Assembly: GCF_020382885.2 (NCBI RefSeq)
Contig: NC_058515.1
Coordinates: 5,997,223-6,061,222, forward strand
DNA from: Scatophagus argus
Lineage: Eukaryota > Chordata > Actinopteri > Scatophagidae
Direction: 5' to 3'
DNA: 64,000 nt
Position numbers and translations under genes: made by a program. Shown one piece after another: positions 25,210 through 37,454 of the stretch (position 1 is the stretch's first letter; each line of letters starts with the position of its first letter). The notes below the pieces were generated by a model. It had not been told where the DNA came from. It saw only the letters and a list, made by a program, of their open reading frames with translations, and searched no databases.

Positions 25210-26454
25210 AGTGACACTCTGACTCTGACTCTGGCTCCTTTGTCTCATGCTCTTTTTGTCCACTCTGTGTAACATGATGAAGTGATTTATTCTAGATCCT
25301 GATCAGCAAACAAATTGATTCTATGATTCTATGCGCTACTTATAACTGTTCATTTACAACCAATAAATGTTCTGTTCAGAGATTACATTTGAAAGCCAAA
25401 ATTGAACATTGAAGACATTTAGACTGAAATACAGTTTGTGTCCAATTTGCAATCACTGCTCGCACGCAGATCACTTATGGCGGCCACACATTTCACGAAC
25501 GACTGTCGCTCACAAATTGCACATAAATGCATGAGTGTCACACGGCCTCGCGTGCTCATGTTTGTGTCGCAAGTGTAGTGTTTGTTTAGATGAGTGAAAT
25601 GGTTCAAGAAGAAATGGTGTAAATCTGTTAAAACGGGTCCCGTGGCTGAATTTGCAGCGATGTTCTGGCAAGTTTTGTATCAACAAGGTCGGGCATCATA
25701 GGTCAGTGAAAATAACTGTTTTATCTGAGAGATATTTATCCATGATTTTCTGTGTGAGTTATTTATAGCAGGTGCTGCCTTCTTCATACAATATTCACAG
25801 TTTTCTGGGCTTAGAAAATACTAAAATACAATTGGTGTACTTTCAATTGGGAGGGAAAGACACTTCCTTAGAGCTCCTGTGAGATTTTATGTGTTTACTT
25901 TGCACATTTTATCAGTAACCATACACTTTTTCATATACCATATAAATAATATTTATAAATGTACCTTTGACTGACATTTTTAAAAACAGTAGTGTAGACT
26001 GCAAAAGATCATTTAGTTGACTGTCCAAGAGGCTCATAAGTAAATCATTTTCTTTTCGTTTCTACTCTTGTGTCCACAGAGTCTTAAGTATGCATTTTGA
26101 CTAAATAGCTCATCCCATGCAAGTGACGCCAAACAAAACTGCTGTAAATTATTTCAAGTCTGGCACACACATACCTTAAGAAAATATTGGATACAGTGGA
26201 AACGTATATATACTGTTATTTCACGCCACACAGTTACTCCACATATAGTACATCTTACTGCTTTCTACTTTATTTTATACAACAATAACTTAATAAGGAT
26301 GAAGATCAAATGGCTTGTATGATATAATAAATTCCTTTGCTTTTAACAGCTAATAATAATATTGTGTGCAAAAGGTAGACCTGACATCATCTGGGTCACC
26401 AACAGAATAAAAATATACGTTAAAAAATCTTTACCATTCTTAGTGATTGGCAAG

Positions 26455-26490
26455 AATTTCCCTTCAGGGATAAATAAAGGAATTCTGATG
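26455..26490 (+). mobile_element. Retroelement 3'-tail-like fragment
   Basis: AATTTCCCTTCAGGGATAAA followed by TAAAGGAATTCTGATG resembles the 3' tail shared by many fish retroelement copies (ATTTCCC..GGGATTAATAAAG..TTCTGAT). It is short and I cannot assign a family. Confidence 0.4.
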
Positions 26491-26696
26491 AGTTGTTGTT
26501 TATTCACTTTTTCCAATTTCAGAGTTTTAGGTCTTTAGGACTTTTACTTTATATTAACAAAGTATTTTGATATATTAGCAATAACCTCAGAGAGGAAACC
26601 AGCGAACATGTTAGGGTTCTGAAGCAGAATAGCTCTGGAATTTAGTACCGTTTAATTTAAAGTGCTTGTTTGCTCCTTGTTTTGTCTGTAAAAGGC

Positions 26697-26698
<2 letters not shown>

Positions 26699-26739
<41 letters not shown>
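26699..26739. repeat. (GT)n microsatellite
   Basis: About 20 uninterrupted GT units. Confidence 0.92.
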
Positions 26740-26741
<2 letters not shown>

Positions 26742-27079
26742 CGTGTGTATATGTGTATATCAGAAGTTACTGAAGTTGCTCACAGACTAGCAGAGCTTTC
26801 AGTGGTCGTGGTTCAAATTACGTCTGCAAGTGTGAGTAGGTTATATGAGATAACAATTAGTAGAAATCGGCATATCAGCATGTCAAACATGCCTACTCTG
26901 TGTGTGTGTGTGTGCGTGTGCGTGCTTATGGTCGGTGAGTGAGTGGGTGGAGCTGGAGGGTGTTTAGAGGGTTCCCTGAACCTCATCGTTCGTCGCCACC
27001 TTCCTTCCTGTTTTATTCTCTCTCACTTCCTGTCAGCTGACTCAGCCAGAGAATCTTGATCTGGTAAACATCTACGCTA

Positions 27080-27200
27080 TCGCCTCTGCACACGCACTCC
27101 CACACACAAATGCACGCACACGCTCACACAAACACACACACATGCACACACACACACATACACACACTGTCTCTTTGGCTCTCTCTCTCACACACACACA
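27080..27200. repeat. Imperfect CA-rich microsatellite block
   Basis: CA and CT dinucleotides with frequent interruptions across about 120 bases. Confidence 0.75.
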
Positions 27201-28045
27201 CAAAACATACCCACTATGTAGCCACACAAAGATGTCTGCATACGTTGACACATTCACATAATTTTTCACACAAACACACACCATGCCATCATATGTTACA
27301 CAGTCAAAAAGTTCACCCAGTGTATCACTTTACACAAACAGCCTATAATAAGCATGTGTTTTTGTAATTAAAGGTATAAAAATGCATTTTATTTAAATTA
27401 CTGGTGTGAAAGTTTTATAAGATTTAATGCATCTTGCACACATCCCTGAGTGTTTTAGTAACTCAACCTCAACATGAATATCTTCAGAAAGAAAGGAACT
27501 ACACAAAAGGAACTACTAAAAGAAGAAGACTACCAAAAAGGGGGGTGGGACTATAGAAAAGAACATAGATTCACACCAAGAAGGCATAAAGGACACAAAG
27601 ACAAAGGGAAGCAGAGAGATGAAAAGGCGGCGAACGACAGAAGAAGAAAGGCGGGAGAGGAGAGAGACAGAGAAAATAAAAGTTAGGCGCATGATGAGAC
27701 ACGGAGAGAGATAAGGATGGAAAGAGAGACAGAGATGGAGGAGGGGGGCAGAGAGATAAAGATAGCTGAAAGGAGGGAGATCCGTCAGCGTTTGTTTCCT
27801 CAGGATGTGGTTACCACGACGACAAAAAGGCAGAGAGGCAACATCACTCCCCGCCGGTCCCTTCTGACACCTGCACACCAGTGTGTGTGTGTGTGTGTAT
27901 ACATGTCTTTCAGTGAGTAACTTAGTGAGTATATGTGTGCAACCGTGTGTGTATGTGTTAGTATGTGTGAAAAAGAAAGCATATGCGTTCTGTGTGTCAG
28001 TGGTTGTGTGTGTATGTCCATTTTGCTGTTTGTATGTGACAGACC

Positions 28046-28047
<2 letters not shown>

Positions 28048-28088
<41 letters not shown>

Positions 28089-28100
28089 TGTGTGTGTGTG
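28048..28100. repeat. (GT)n microsatellite
   Basis: About 26 GT units with one interruption (TCTG). Confidence 0.9.
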
Positions 28101-29246
28101 AAGTCAACGCACAGCAAAGAGAAACAGACAGAAAGGAAGGACTACGTTAGAGGTTGATCTGAAGGGGAAAATATTTAGACAAACACTTGAGACGGTGGTG
28201 AGCGAAAGAGCAAAAAAAGTCAGAGAGAACAATGAAGAAAATCAGAAGAGCGACTAGTACCCGAAAACGTGAACAACAGAGGATGAACATGATGAACATC
28301 TGTGGAAAGAAAATTAAGCGACAAGGACTGGTAAAACAAAACCTCAAAACGCATACAGTGTATTTGTCTCTTCATCTCATCTTCTTTCGCTCTTTCTCTT
28401 TCTGACTCAGTGTCCTATTTAGAGCAGAATGTGGTTTCAAGAAAGAAAGAAAAGAAACAGAAGAAGAACAACGCAATGTAAATGTCTGTACTTAAAGTGA
28501 ATTTCTTTCAATTTGCCGTCCTCTTCAAATGTTGTTTTTATGAAGGAGATTATATTGTAAATAATAAGGGAAAAGAAAATAGTTTGTTCCACCACTTATG
28601 TCCTTGCAATGTTTTTTTTTTTTTCTAATGAAGTGCTTGCTAGCTAAATTGCCATCACTTTAGCTTCTTCTTCTCCTTCTTCTCCTTCTTCTTCCTCTTC
28701 TTCTTCTTCTTCTGTGGTATCAATTTGGCACACTGCTCCTTCTTTTTTTCTACATACTTCACTGCAGGCATGTCCAACTGACAACAACTGATAATCTGTC
28801 ACCTGTTATTCAGGCCAGACAAAACCAGATGGTATCAGTCAGGATGGCCTGTTTAAGCATGAATGCTAAAAATAAAGCTGCTAATAGGAGCTTGGTTTGG
28901 ATCAGAAAAGGCACAGTTTCTGTTATTCAATTGCCATGACATAAACCTTACACTGTCACTAAATCTCACTGGTCATTTCAGTATTAGAGCAAATCAAACA
29001 TGCCTCGAAATATAATGGAGGCATTATGATAGGTAAAAGTTAACAAAGAAAAATAAATGACTTGAATAAAAATGTTGCAGAAAAATACTGTTAAAAGTAC
29101 CTCACAGAATCTGGAGTCTGTACTGCTGAGTAGCTGCTAAGAACTACTGCTAACGTTGTGTCATGACTTTAACTTTGTAAAATCAGACTTTTACAACAAT
29201 TCTGTTTGTTTCCTGTAGGTACTCTAGCTGCACCCAGAGAGTCATC

Positions 29247-32200
29247 ATGGATGACCGTTTATCCACTCAGTCCTTCCCCAGCCTTCCCCACCATCGCCAC
29301 CACCAATCCTTTCACCTCACTTTGCCCAGTCATCAAAGCCCCGAACTGGGATACCATTCCTCTCAGCCTGTCCTCGCCCCGCTGGAACAATATGCAAGTA
29401 GAGGAGAAGAATCCACGACCTCCCTCCCGCCTACAAGCACGTCTTCGGGTGGAAGGAGGAGTGGGGGTGACAGGGGCTTGATAAACACAAGTAATAGCAG
29501 TTTGGATGGAGATGTAAACTTGGGCGGCCATCTTGGTGGAGATAGTGGGCTAGGCAGTCATTTCAGTGACACTTGGTTTGGCAGTAGCAAGAAGGAGAAC
29601 GTTTGGGAAGATGGCGAGAGTTGTGAAAGCGTCACAGATAATTTTTATAGCAAAAACGATTGCTACAATAACTCAGTTGATGTTTTTCACAGCATGAATT
29701 GTGGCAATGAGGAAGGAGTCAAGCGTAGACCCAGAACAAACTATAATCATTATGCCCATGTCTGCTATGAAACTAAAAGCGAAACAGTTTGCAATAGGGA
29801 GGATAATGTTAGCCACTTTTCTAAACAAACTCCTTCCTATAACAGAAGTGCAACAGGAAGCTTCAGTGACGGCAGTGTAGATTATTGTGTGACCGATGCA
29901 AGAGTAAGTGATAATTATTTAGGAAGAGAAGATGATTATGGCTCCAACTGTGGCTCAGGGGAGGATCAGCTTCAACCAGCAGAGGTTGAGGCACGCTGGC
30001 TCAGTGTATCTCCCTTGAGTCAGACCGGAGAGAACAGGTGGAGAGAAAAAGCAGACACCCACACTCTGGCCTCAGCATGCTTACCACAGAGATCATCCAT
30101 CGGCGTCAGCAGTGGCACATACACTCAGAAACTGGACTCCTTCTCCGAGGCATTCCTCACCCAACGAAAGCGAATATTTCCTGTGATTCCCACTGGAGAT
30201 TCCTCTGGGCAGATCTGGGATTTTGGATTAGGGAGAGGAGAAAGCCCTGGATTGGTCAAGTCAGGACACAGCTGTGCTTTTGATTCAGACTCCTACCTGC
30301 CTCCCTCCTCCTCCTCTTCTTCACCCGCTCATCCTTCTCTTGTGTCATTCCCCTCTCCTCCCACATCATCTCATCTCATGTCTTCCGTTCTTAGTCCTCC
30401 TCCCACACCTCTACCGCCTCCTTCCCACTCACCCTCCAAAATGGACTCTCCCAGTGCATTTGGGGGTGTTGGACATCCAGTGTCCCAGGGCGGAGAAGCA
30501 CTTGGTGCGCTCCAGTTTTTTGCTTCCCGTCTTCAGTCTCTCCCATCCATCCATTCCTCTGGGATAATATGGAAGTTTCCACTGCTGGCACACAGCTTTT
30601 CACAGTCTTCCGGTGACCCCAGCAACATCGAGAGCAACCTGAGATCTTCTCATAGTGGTGACTATGGCAACACCACAGGTAAAATATTGCTTGTGCATTA
30701 TTGTGAATGAAAGTCACAAAGGAACAAAAGTTACAAAGGAACAAAACAAAATAGATTAAAGTACTCGAAAATGAAATAAGATAAATGAACTTTATTTTCC
30801 CCCTTACAAAAAACCCCCACATATATACCCACAGTAAATGCCCACATGCATATTTACGAGACATGTGGGTTTTCGAAGGTGAGCTTGTGAAATTTCCCGT
30901 TTCCTGTATGCAAATTATTTTTTCACTTTTCACATTTTCATATTTGAAACCCTTTATAACAGTCATCTTTGGTGCTAGTTTGCACCATGTGTAAAATGAA
31001 ATGCATAATTGTAACAGCTAGAGATGGGAATTGATAAGATTTTACTTATGTCAATGCCGCTGTCGAATCTGCTTAATGGTCTGATTCTTAAATCATCCCC
31101 TTAATGATTCCTCATCTACTTTCTGTGTAGAAACTGTTTTATTATCTTTAAGTCGGAGAACGTTGATAGGTGACTCAAACTAGCTGTAGTCTGAGAGCTG
31201 TTTTAGTGACAGTCTGTCATCATCTCAAATGGATGAACTGAGAGGACATTTGTACGGCATTTAGGCTTTAAGGTTTTCTTAGTAAAAGAAAAATCTGATT
31301 AGCCTGCCTCTCCTCAACGTTATCTGCTCCTCTCTCATATCTGCCCTCGGAGACTGTAATGGATGTGCTGCTCATTTGGGAAGCAGAGGCATTTGTGTAG
31401 CATCTAATGAATGACATTGAAGAAGAAGAAGAAGAAGAATCAACTTTATTGGCAGTATATATATTTTTACATACACATACTGAATTTGACTACTGCATTT
31501 ATCCCATCCTTAGTTGAACACACACATGCAACACCCTGCAAATTACATGCAGTGAAACACACACAGGAGCAGTGGGCAGCATCAAGTGCCCGGGGAGCAT
31601 ATTGGGGGGTTATGTGCCTTGCTCAAGGGCAAGGACTCGGAAGGAGCAATTTGCAAGAAATGGCTGGTAATTTTTCTTTAAAATCATCTAATGAACTACC
31701 ATTGTGAACAGAGAGTGAAGAAACAACAGTGTTGATGTTACGTCATTGACATCTACATAATATGACAGAGACTGGACTATTGGTCAATTTGCAGCTGGTT
31801 GTCTAGAATCAGTTTTCAATTCCCATCCTTAGTGACGACCAACGTATAGTGCAGTCAACATTACTGTATACTGCATGTGTTATTTGCATTCATTTGTGGG
31901 TTTTCACAGGAACAAGAATGTTTCCAAATACGCAGATTGTCTACACTGATAACATTGTTTTGGACTATGTTTTTTCCTGTCTTGTTTTGTCTGACTGTCT
32001 GCTGCGCTGAAAATGATCCAGCCAGTCAATTACAACACTGACTACGTCATGACAATATCATCACTTTCCTGTTTTCTCCTGTTCCCCTCCACAATATCAT
32101 TTTTCCAGCCTCACAAAACATCATTAAGTCTCCAGAATCATCATTCCTCACATCGTTCCACCCACCAAGTACCCTCTGTCCCTCCAATACTCCATCCCTC

Positions 32201-35200
32201 CATCCTTCGTTCCATCTTCCATCTCACCGTTATGAGGCAGCAGAAAAGATGACCCCTTATGTGGCGACCCAGAGAGCAAAGAATGGATCAGCCAATCCGA
32301 ACCAAACACAGCTACTGGTACGAAACAGCACTCCCGCTATTTTTCACCACAGGAAACAATCTGAGTGATTCTAAGGAAACCATTTGACTTGTGGGTAGAT
32401 ATTTCCACTTGCAAAGAGACAAGAAAGGCAATTTTCTTTCTATGCATCCAAAGACTATGAGGTCCAGCTTGGGTCAAAATTATAGATAATCAGGATGCAT
32501 GGATGTGAACTTACATTTGAAGTTGATTAGTATCCTGGCTGACTTAATATGATTGTAGCTACACAAATTTTTCTCCAGTACTTTTGTTTATTGCCAAAGT
32601 ATTCAGTATTTTGCCAATTAACAAAGATCTCCTCCGCCACAACTGCAGTTAAACACTTAACTTCCTAACCCATCTCTATGTCACTCTTTCCTTGGTTTGT
32701 CGGCAAGTCTTGAATCTAGTTGCAGGAAGCATGCAGGCCAGAATCATGTATTAAATACTTTCTGGAAAGTAGAAGTAAAGGCTTTTTGAGTAAAAGCTAA
32801 ATTAAAAATGTTAAAGCAAGCACACACATTGCTCCTTCGAAGCTCTTGAACTCGTGAACATCCATGATATTTTCGCATTGGAGTTGCCAGTGTGGAACTT
32901 TGTCGACACTCTCCCATTGACAAACCCCAGGAGACACTTGCCCCAGCTGGAGGAGCTGTGAAGACATAGTGGGCGGATACGTAAATGATTTGTCAAGAAA
33001 TTACGTTAGTTCTAACTGCATTACTGTTTCTAAAAACCACAGTCTTAGTCTGGGTTTTTATTTTTAGACATGGTGACTAGATGCAGTACATACATGAGAC
33101 AGATACAAGTAATTTCTCCTGCTTCCAAGCTATGTCATGGACCCAACTCGTACATTAGTATGAATAGTACATTTGTTGTTTGAAATGCCTGTGAAGGGAA
33201 CACTACACTTTTCTTTCTGGCTTTTGTTTTTGACTGTATATTAATCCAGAGAATACAATACTAACAGTGTAACTGCATATTCCTTTGCAGCAACAGGCCT
33301 CCCAGATCTATGCTGGAACTCCATTTCCCAGCATCCTTCACTCAGGCAGGCGTCAAAAGAGAAGCCACTACACTCCTCGACCCCTCCTCAATCCTGCTCG
33401 TAAGGGGAAAGGTCTGTACTCTTCTATCTCATGTCTCCACCACAGAGAAGAGGAAACAGCATGCCGAGAAGATGAAGATGAGGGTGGTGTTTTACCGTAA
33501 GTAAAATACCTTAAATAAAATTGATTTGTTGGTTACATTTGTAGTTAGCATGACATCTAAGGAAAGTTTGACTTTTGCCTTGGCTTTGTTTTAACTTTGT
33601 ATTTTGTTGTAGATCTCGATAAGCATTCCAATTCAGGATTTCACTTTCTTCCTTTTCTTTCCTTCGTCCTCCTTTCCTTCTCTTCAGGTATATCAACGTG
33701 GGTCATGATTTCCAGGCAGAGCTCCCTCCATGCTTTGTGGGTGACGGGGATTCAGTGGTGGGGTCACCAGAGCAGGAATCCCCTCGGGAACAGTTGCTCT
33801 GGAAACCGTGGGATGAGCTGGAGGAGAGTACCAATGTACAAGACCAAGGTAAATAGCATGCTCAAATAAAGCTCTTTTGAAACTTTGTTTTGCAGTCTTG
33901 CAGTAGCGCGACTAATTGTACAAAAAAAAAGCCAGTTTAAATGTCAAAGGTACCTGATTTATGAATTAAATATTTTAATGTAGTTATAATGATCTGTGTG
34001 ACTTTATGTGTGTGTGTGTGTGTGTGTGCATACACAGTGGAGAAGCTGTTGTCCATGTGTAGTTCCAGCTGTTTACCAGGAGGGGGCAGTAACACAGAGC
34101 TGGCTCTGCACTGTCTGCACTACTGTCAGGGAAACACAGTGGTAATACTGAGCGTTCTTTGTTATTTATTATAAACTATATCTTTTACTATGCACTCATT
34201 GCATCATTTTCCTCTGTCATTCCTCCATCCATCCCCACTTACATTCACCTATTCTACTTTGAGAACTCTTTCTTTCTTTCTCATTCTTTCAGTATCCAGT
34301 AAATTATCTCCAGAAACATTGCATGCTTCATCTTTCTCCCCTCTACCTCCTCCATCCCTTTCTCCTGTGCAGGCCACAGTGGAGATGCTGCTGTTCTCAC
34401 AGCTCTCACCAGCAGGAGACTACCACTACTCTGGTAAACCTCTTTTTTAATTGTAGGGTTTCCTATGACTGGTAAAGCACCACAACTATCACCTAATGTA
34501 CAGATAACTTTTTGGCTTGATTGTGGATATTTAGCCTGAGTTAAAGCCACTGTCACCCTGTCATTTTTTTGAGCTTAATGCAATTCAAATCAAAACAGAA
34601 ACAGGAAGAGAAGTCAAATGAACTATAATTTGTTGCAGTGAACATAGTTTAGTGTTTCAGTGCACAGTTGTATGCATAACAAAATGTGAGTTAGCAAAGA
34701 AGCAACCATTCCCACTTCACATACAATAATAGCTTTTGTACAAGACTAAACCTCTTTCATCACATGTCAGCCCCACCCCTCTCTCTCTTTCTGTCTCCTT
34801 TCAAGTCCAACAAGAACCACATAAAGTACAGCGTAGACATTGTTCTGCATAGTACTCTCCACTCAGATGACCCTCCTGACAACAAACTTAACATTTATAT
34901 GTCTAAAATCTCTCTGTCTTAAACACCCACTCCAGTTACTAAGCACAGGCACATGGTGCATGCAAGTTGCGTTGCTAATGTGGACAGTCACTCCACATTT
35001 CACTACAGGGGTTGCATTACTTGGCATAGCAACAAGTTGTGCGTAGCAGGATAACCTATTGGTCTTTGTTTTCATTGTTTCTCACGCCCTCTTTTCTCTC
35101 TCTCTCGCTCTGTAGGTAGTGATTTTTGGACAGACAATGAAAAGGGTCTCTTCAGTGCAGCTCTGGGAGCATATGGAAAAGAGTTTTCACTCATACAGAA

Positions 35201-36706
35201 AATGGTATAACTCATAATTTATTTTGCAGCGTTTTAATGGTTACCCTCTCAGTACGCAAAGATGTCCTACACACATGTATAGACCCAAACTATTTCTGCA
35301 CCTATTTATATTTAGATGAGTTTTATTATCAGATAGTTGAAACAACACGTAGTAGCAGTCAACCGTTGAGCCTGTGGAATGATGACTGTGCTAAACCAGT
35401 TTTAATCTGATAACAGAGATGCCAGAGTCAAAAGGTCACACTATCAGGATGACATCTGATATTATTAGCTATGTGTGTTTGTGATTGCATGTGTTTGTGT
35501 GTGCATGTTTCAGGTGAAGACTAAGACCGTGTGCCAGTGTGTTGAATTTTTCTACCTGAGCAAGAAGCTCCAGGACAAGCAGAAGAAACAGAAGGAGGAC
35601 GAGAACAGAGATGAGGAGATGGATCAGCAGAAAAGTGTAAGCCCACTGACGTTTCTTTTTGTTCGAGAAGCAACAACTCTCTTTCTCAGTCTCTTTCTGA
35701 TCTTCTCCCTTTTGCTCTTCTTGTTGTGCTGTGGTGATAAGTCTACTCTGTGGTTCTCTAATGCGTCAAGCATTCTCATCCCCAAGAGATGGGACTCATA
35801 AAACATAAACAAACAGAAACAAAGAGAACAGAATAATGTGCTTGGCAAAAGAAAGGATAAATTCTTGTCTTGTGTAATTAGTTAAATGCATTAAATGCTT
35901 ATCCAGTGTGGAATGTGGCTTAATGAGTCCTTCAGAGCATGGTAGCTTACAATTGGTTTTGTTTCCATAGATAACGCCCACCTACCAGCCAATGAAGAGA
36001 CAGTTTGGGCTGGAGGAGGCAGTTCCTGTACCTCCATTGGCCAGCTTCTTCCCCTGCAAACTGTGTGGCAAGTGAGTAGCACCAGTCATACTCGAGAAAG
36101 CTTCAACACAAACTCCCTCTGTGTGTGGCTTCAGGGTGAGCCAACAGATGGTTTAGATTTCCAAGCCTTCTTTAAATCCTGGCTTTCTCTTTTCTCTTTC
36201 CTTGCTGCAGGATGTTCTACAAAATCAAGTCTCGCAATGCTCACATGAAGATCCATCGCCAGCCGCAGGAGGATTGGTCCGACAGGCAGCTGCAGCACCA
36301 GCTCCTCACCCAGCGTCTAGGTAGTAATCTGCTCCCGCCCAAGGCCCCATCCCGGAGCTTTTCCTCCTCTGGCCTCCCTGGAACCACAAGCAACAACAGC
36401 AATGCAGAGAATGTCCTCAACTCTCTGACTAGTAGCAACGCTATTTCCCCCAACAATGCCTGTGTCCCAGATCCCAGCACTGTGGTAACATATAGCAACA
36501 TTGCTGCGTCCAACTGTCATGCAATCATTAATACTGATGGCACAGACTCAAATCAAAGAGAGCCAACCACTGTGTTACCTTTCCACCAATCATGGAGCTC
36601 ATTTGGACCCGGTCCCGACCCCGCTACTTTCTACTGCAACACAGAAGGGAAAGACGACACAGGGTCAGGGACAGTGGCGGGAAAAGATTCAATTAGCTGG
36701 CAGTAG
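29247..36706 (+). CDS. ELM2-SANT-C2H2 protein, TRERF1/ZNF541/MIDEAS family (HDAC1/2 complex scaffold)
   Basis: Ten coding exons join in frame: 29247-30678, 32109-32317, 33291-33496, 33688-33848, 34038-34141, 34373-34433, 35116-35204, 35514-35636, 35971-36071 and 36211-36706. They give 993 residues. Family members use ELM2 plus SANT to hold HDAC1/2 in nuclear repressor complexes. The first exon encodes 477 residues, low-complexity and Ser/Pro-rich; it contains KLDSFSEAF at 295-303, which recalls an N-terminal TRERF1 motif. ELM2 begins YINVGHDFQAELPP at 617 and continues through LALHCLH. SANT begins DFWTDNEKGLFSAALG near 727 and contains TKTVCQCVEFFYL. A lone C2H2 finger follows, with C824, C827, H840 and H844 in CKLCGK...SRNAHMKIH. 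The ELM2-SANT-finger order matches TRERF1 and ZNF541. No zinc finger is present before ELM2, unlike both of those. The C-terminal tail fits neither, so I give no symbol. Exon 29219 opens with an acceptor, so 5' UTR exons lie upstream. Confidence 0.92.
31440..31632. mobile_element. Interspersed fish repeat in intron 1 of the ELM2-SANT gene
   Basis: After an AGA run, the segment reads through TTTATTGGCAGT, CTGCATTTATCCCATCC, GGAGCAGTGGGCAGC, CCCGGGGAGCA and TGCCTTGCTCAAGGGC. This series is familiar from a repeat scattered through teleost genomes. I cannot assign its class. It is truncated here after the CTCAAGGGC block. Confidence 0.65.
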
Positions 36707-36913
36707 TGTTTAACTTTCGCAAAAGCATTACTACCATTGAGGTCTAACATTCAACAAAAGTGTGCCTTTTAATTCAAACTGAGTGTTCAAACTTCAGAAC
36801 CCTTTTTAAACATAGTATAAGAAAACATAAGGATTTTTTTTGTATGGTTTTGCTGTAAATTGTGTAATTAAAGGTGTCACATATTTAAATGTTTTTTAAG
36901 CATCTGACATTTG

Positions 36914-36919
36914 AATAAA
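36914..36919 (+). terminator. Poly(A) signal AATAAA of the ELM2-SANT gene
   Basis: Canonical hexamer 208 bases past the stop codon, followed by a T/GT-rich stretch. Confidence 0.7.
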
Positions 36920-36949
36920 ATTTCTAACCTTAAAGTTGTTTCTTAATGT

Positions 36950-37412
36950 TTCAGTACAACCACAGCGTGTTGCATTTGCATGAATTAAAAAAACGAAACA
37001 TAACACGTTAATTCGCAAGCTTTATATCTGGAGAGAGTCAGGTTAATTGTTTCCGGTCATTTTACTGAGCTAGCTGTCTTCCAGGCTTCATATTTTCATA
37101 TTTAACAGACAGACATGAGAACGGTATTGATCTTCTCATCTGACTTAGGGCAAAAAAAAAAAACAAATAAGTGTGTCTTCCAAAATATTTAACTAGCACT
37201 TTAACTTTTTGCGCAGGTTTTAGATGACGTGAGAACAAGCCAAATTGTCTTCACCGCACACTCAGATATCCACAAAGACACACACAGCATGTTGAAAGGT
37301 TTTGATATAACACCATAATGGGCTAATATTGACCTTGGCAGACCATCTCCTCTCTTATAGCTGTCTGAGGCCTTGTGTGTCCAGAATTGACCTGTTGATG
37401 GTTAACTACATT

Positions 37413-37454
<42 letters not shown>

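Larger units (their letters stand above)
17520..29200. other. 11.7-kb region with no recognised gene
   Basis: Mostly AT-rich unique-looking sequence with only short chance open frames. It contains microsatellites (18639-18662, 18845-18902, 25165-25202, 26699-26739, 27080-27200, 28048-28100), a purine-rich block (27480-27760), a CTT-rich stretch (28660-28715) and a short retroelement-tail-like piece (26455-26490). The ELM2-SANT gene's first coding exon opens with an acceptor, so at least one of its 5' UTR exons should lie here or further left; I could not pick it out. Confidence 0.5.

Noticed and set aside
27474-27686. Lys/Arg/Glu-rich 70-codon frame
   Set aside because: Produced by the purine-rich block, which gives AAG/GAA/AGA codons in any frame; no exon borders.
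30391-30966. 191-codon minus-strand frame
   Set aside because: Half of it lies opposite the large coding exon of the ELM2-SANT gene and the rest runs into its intron; no family resemblance.
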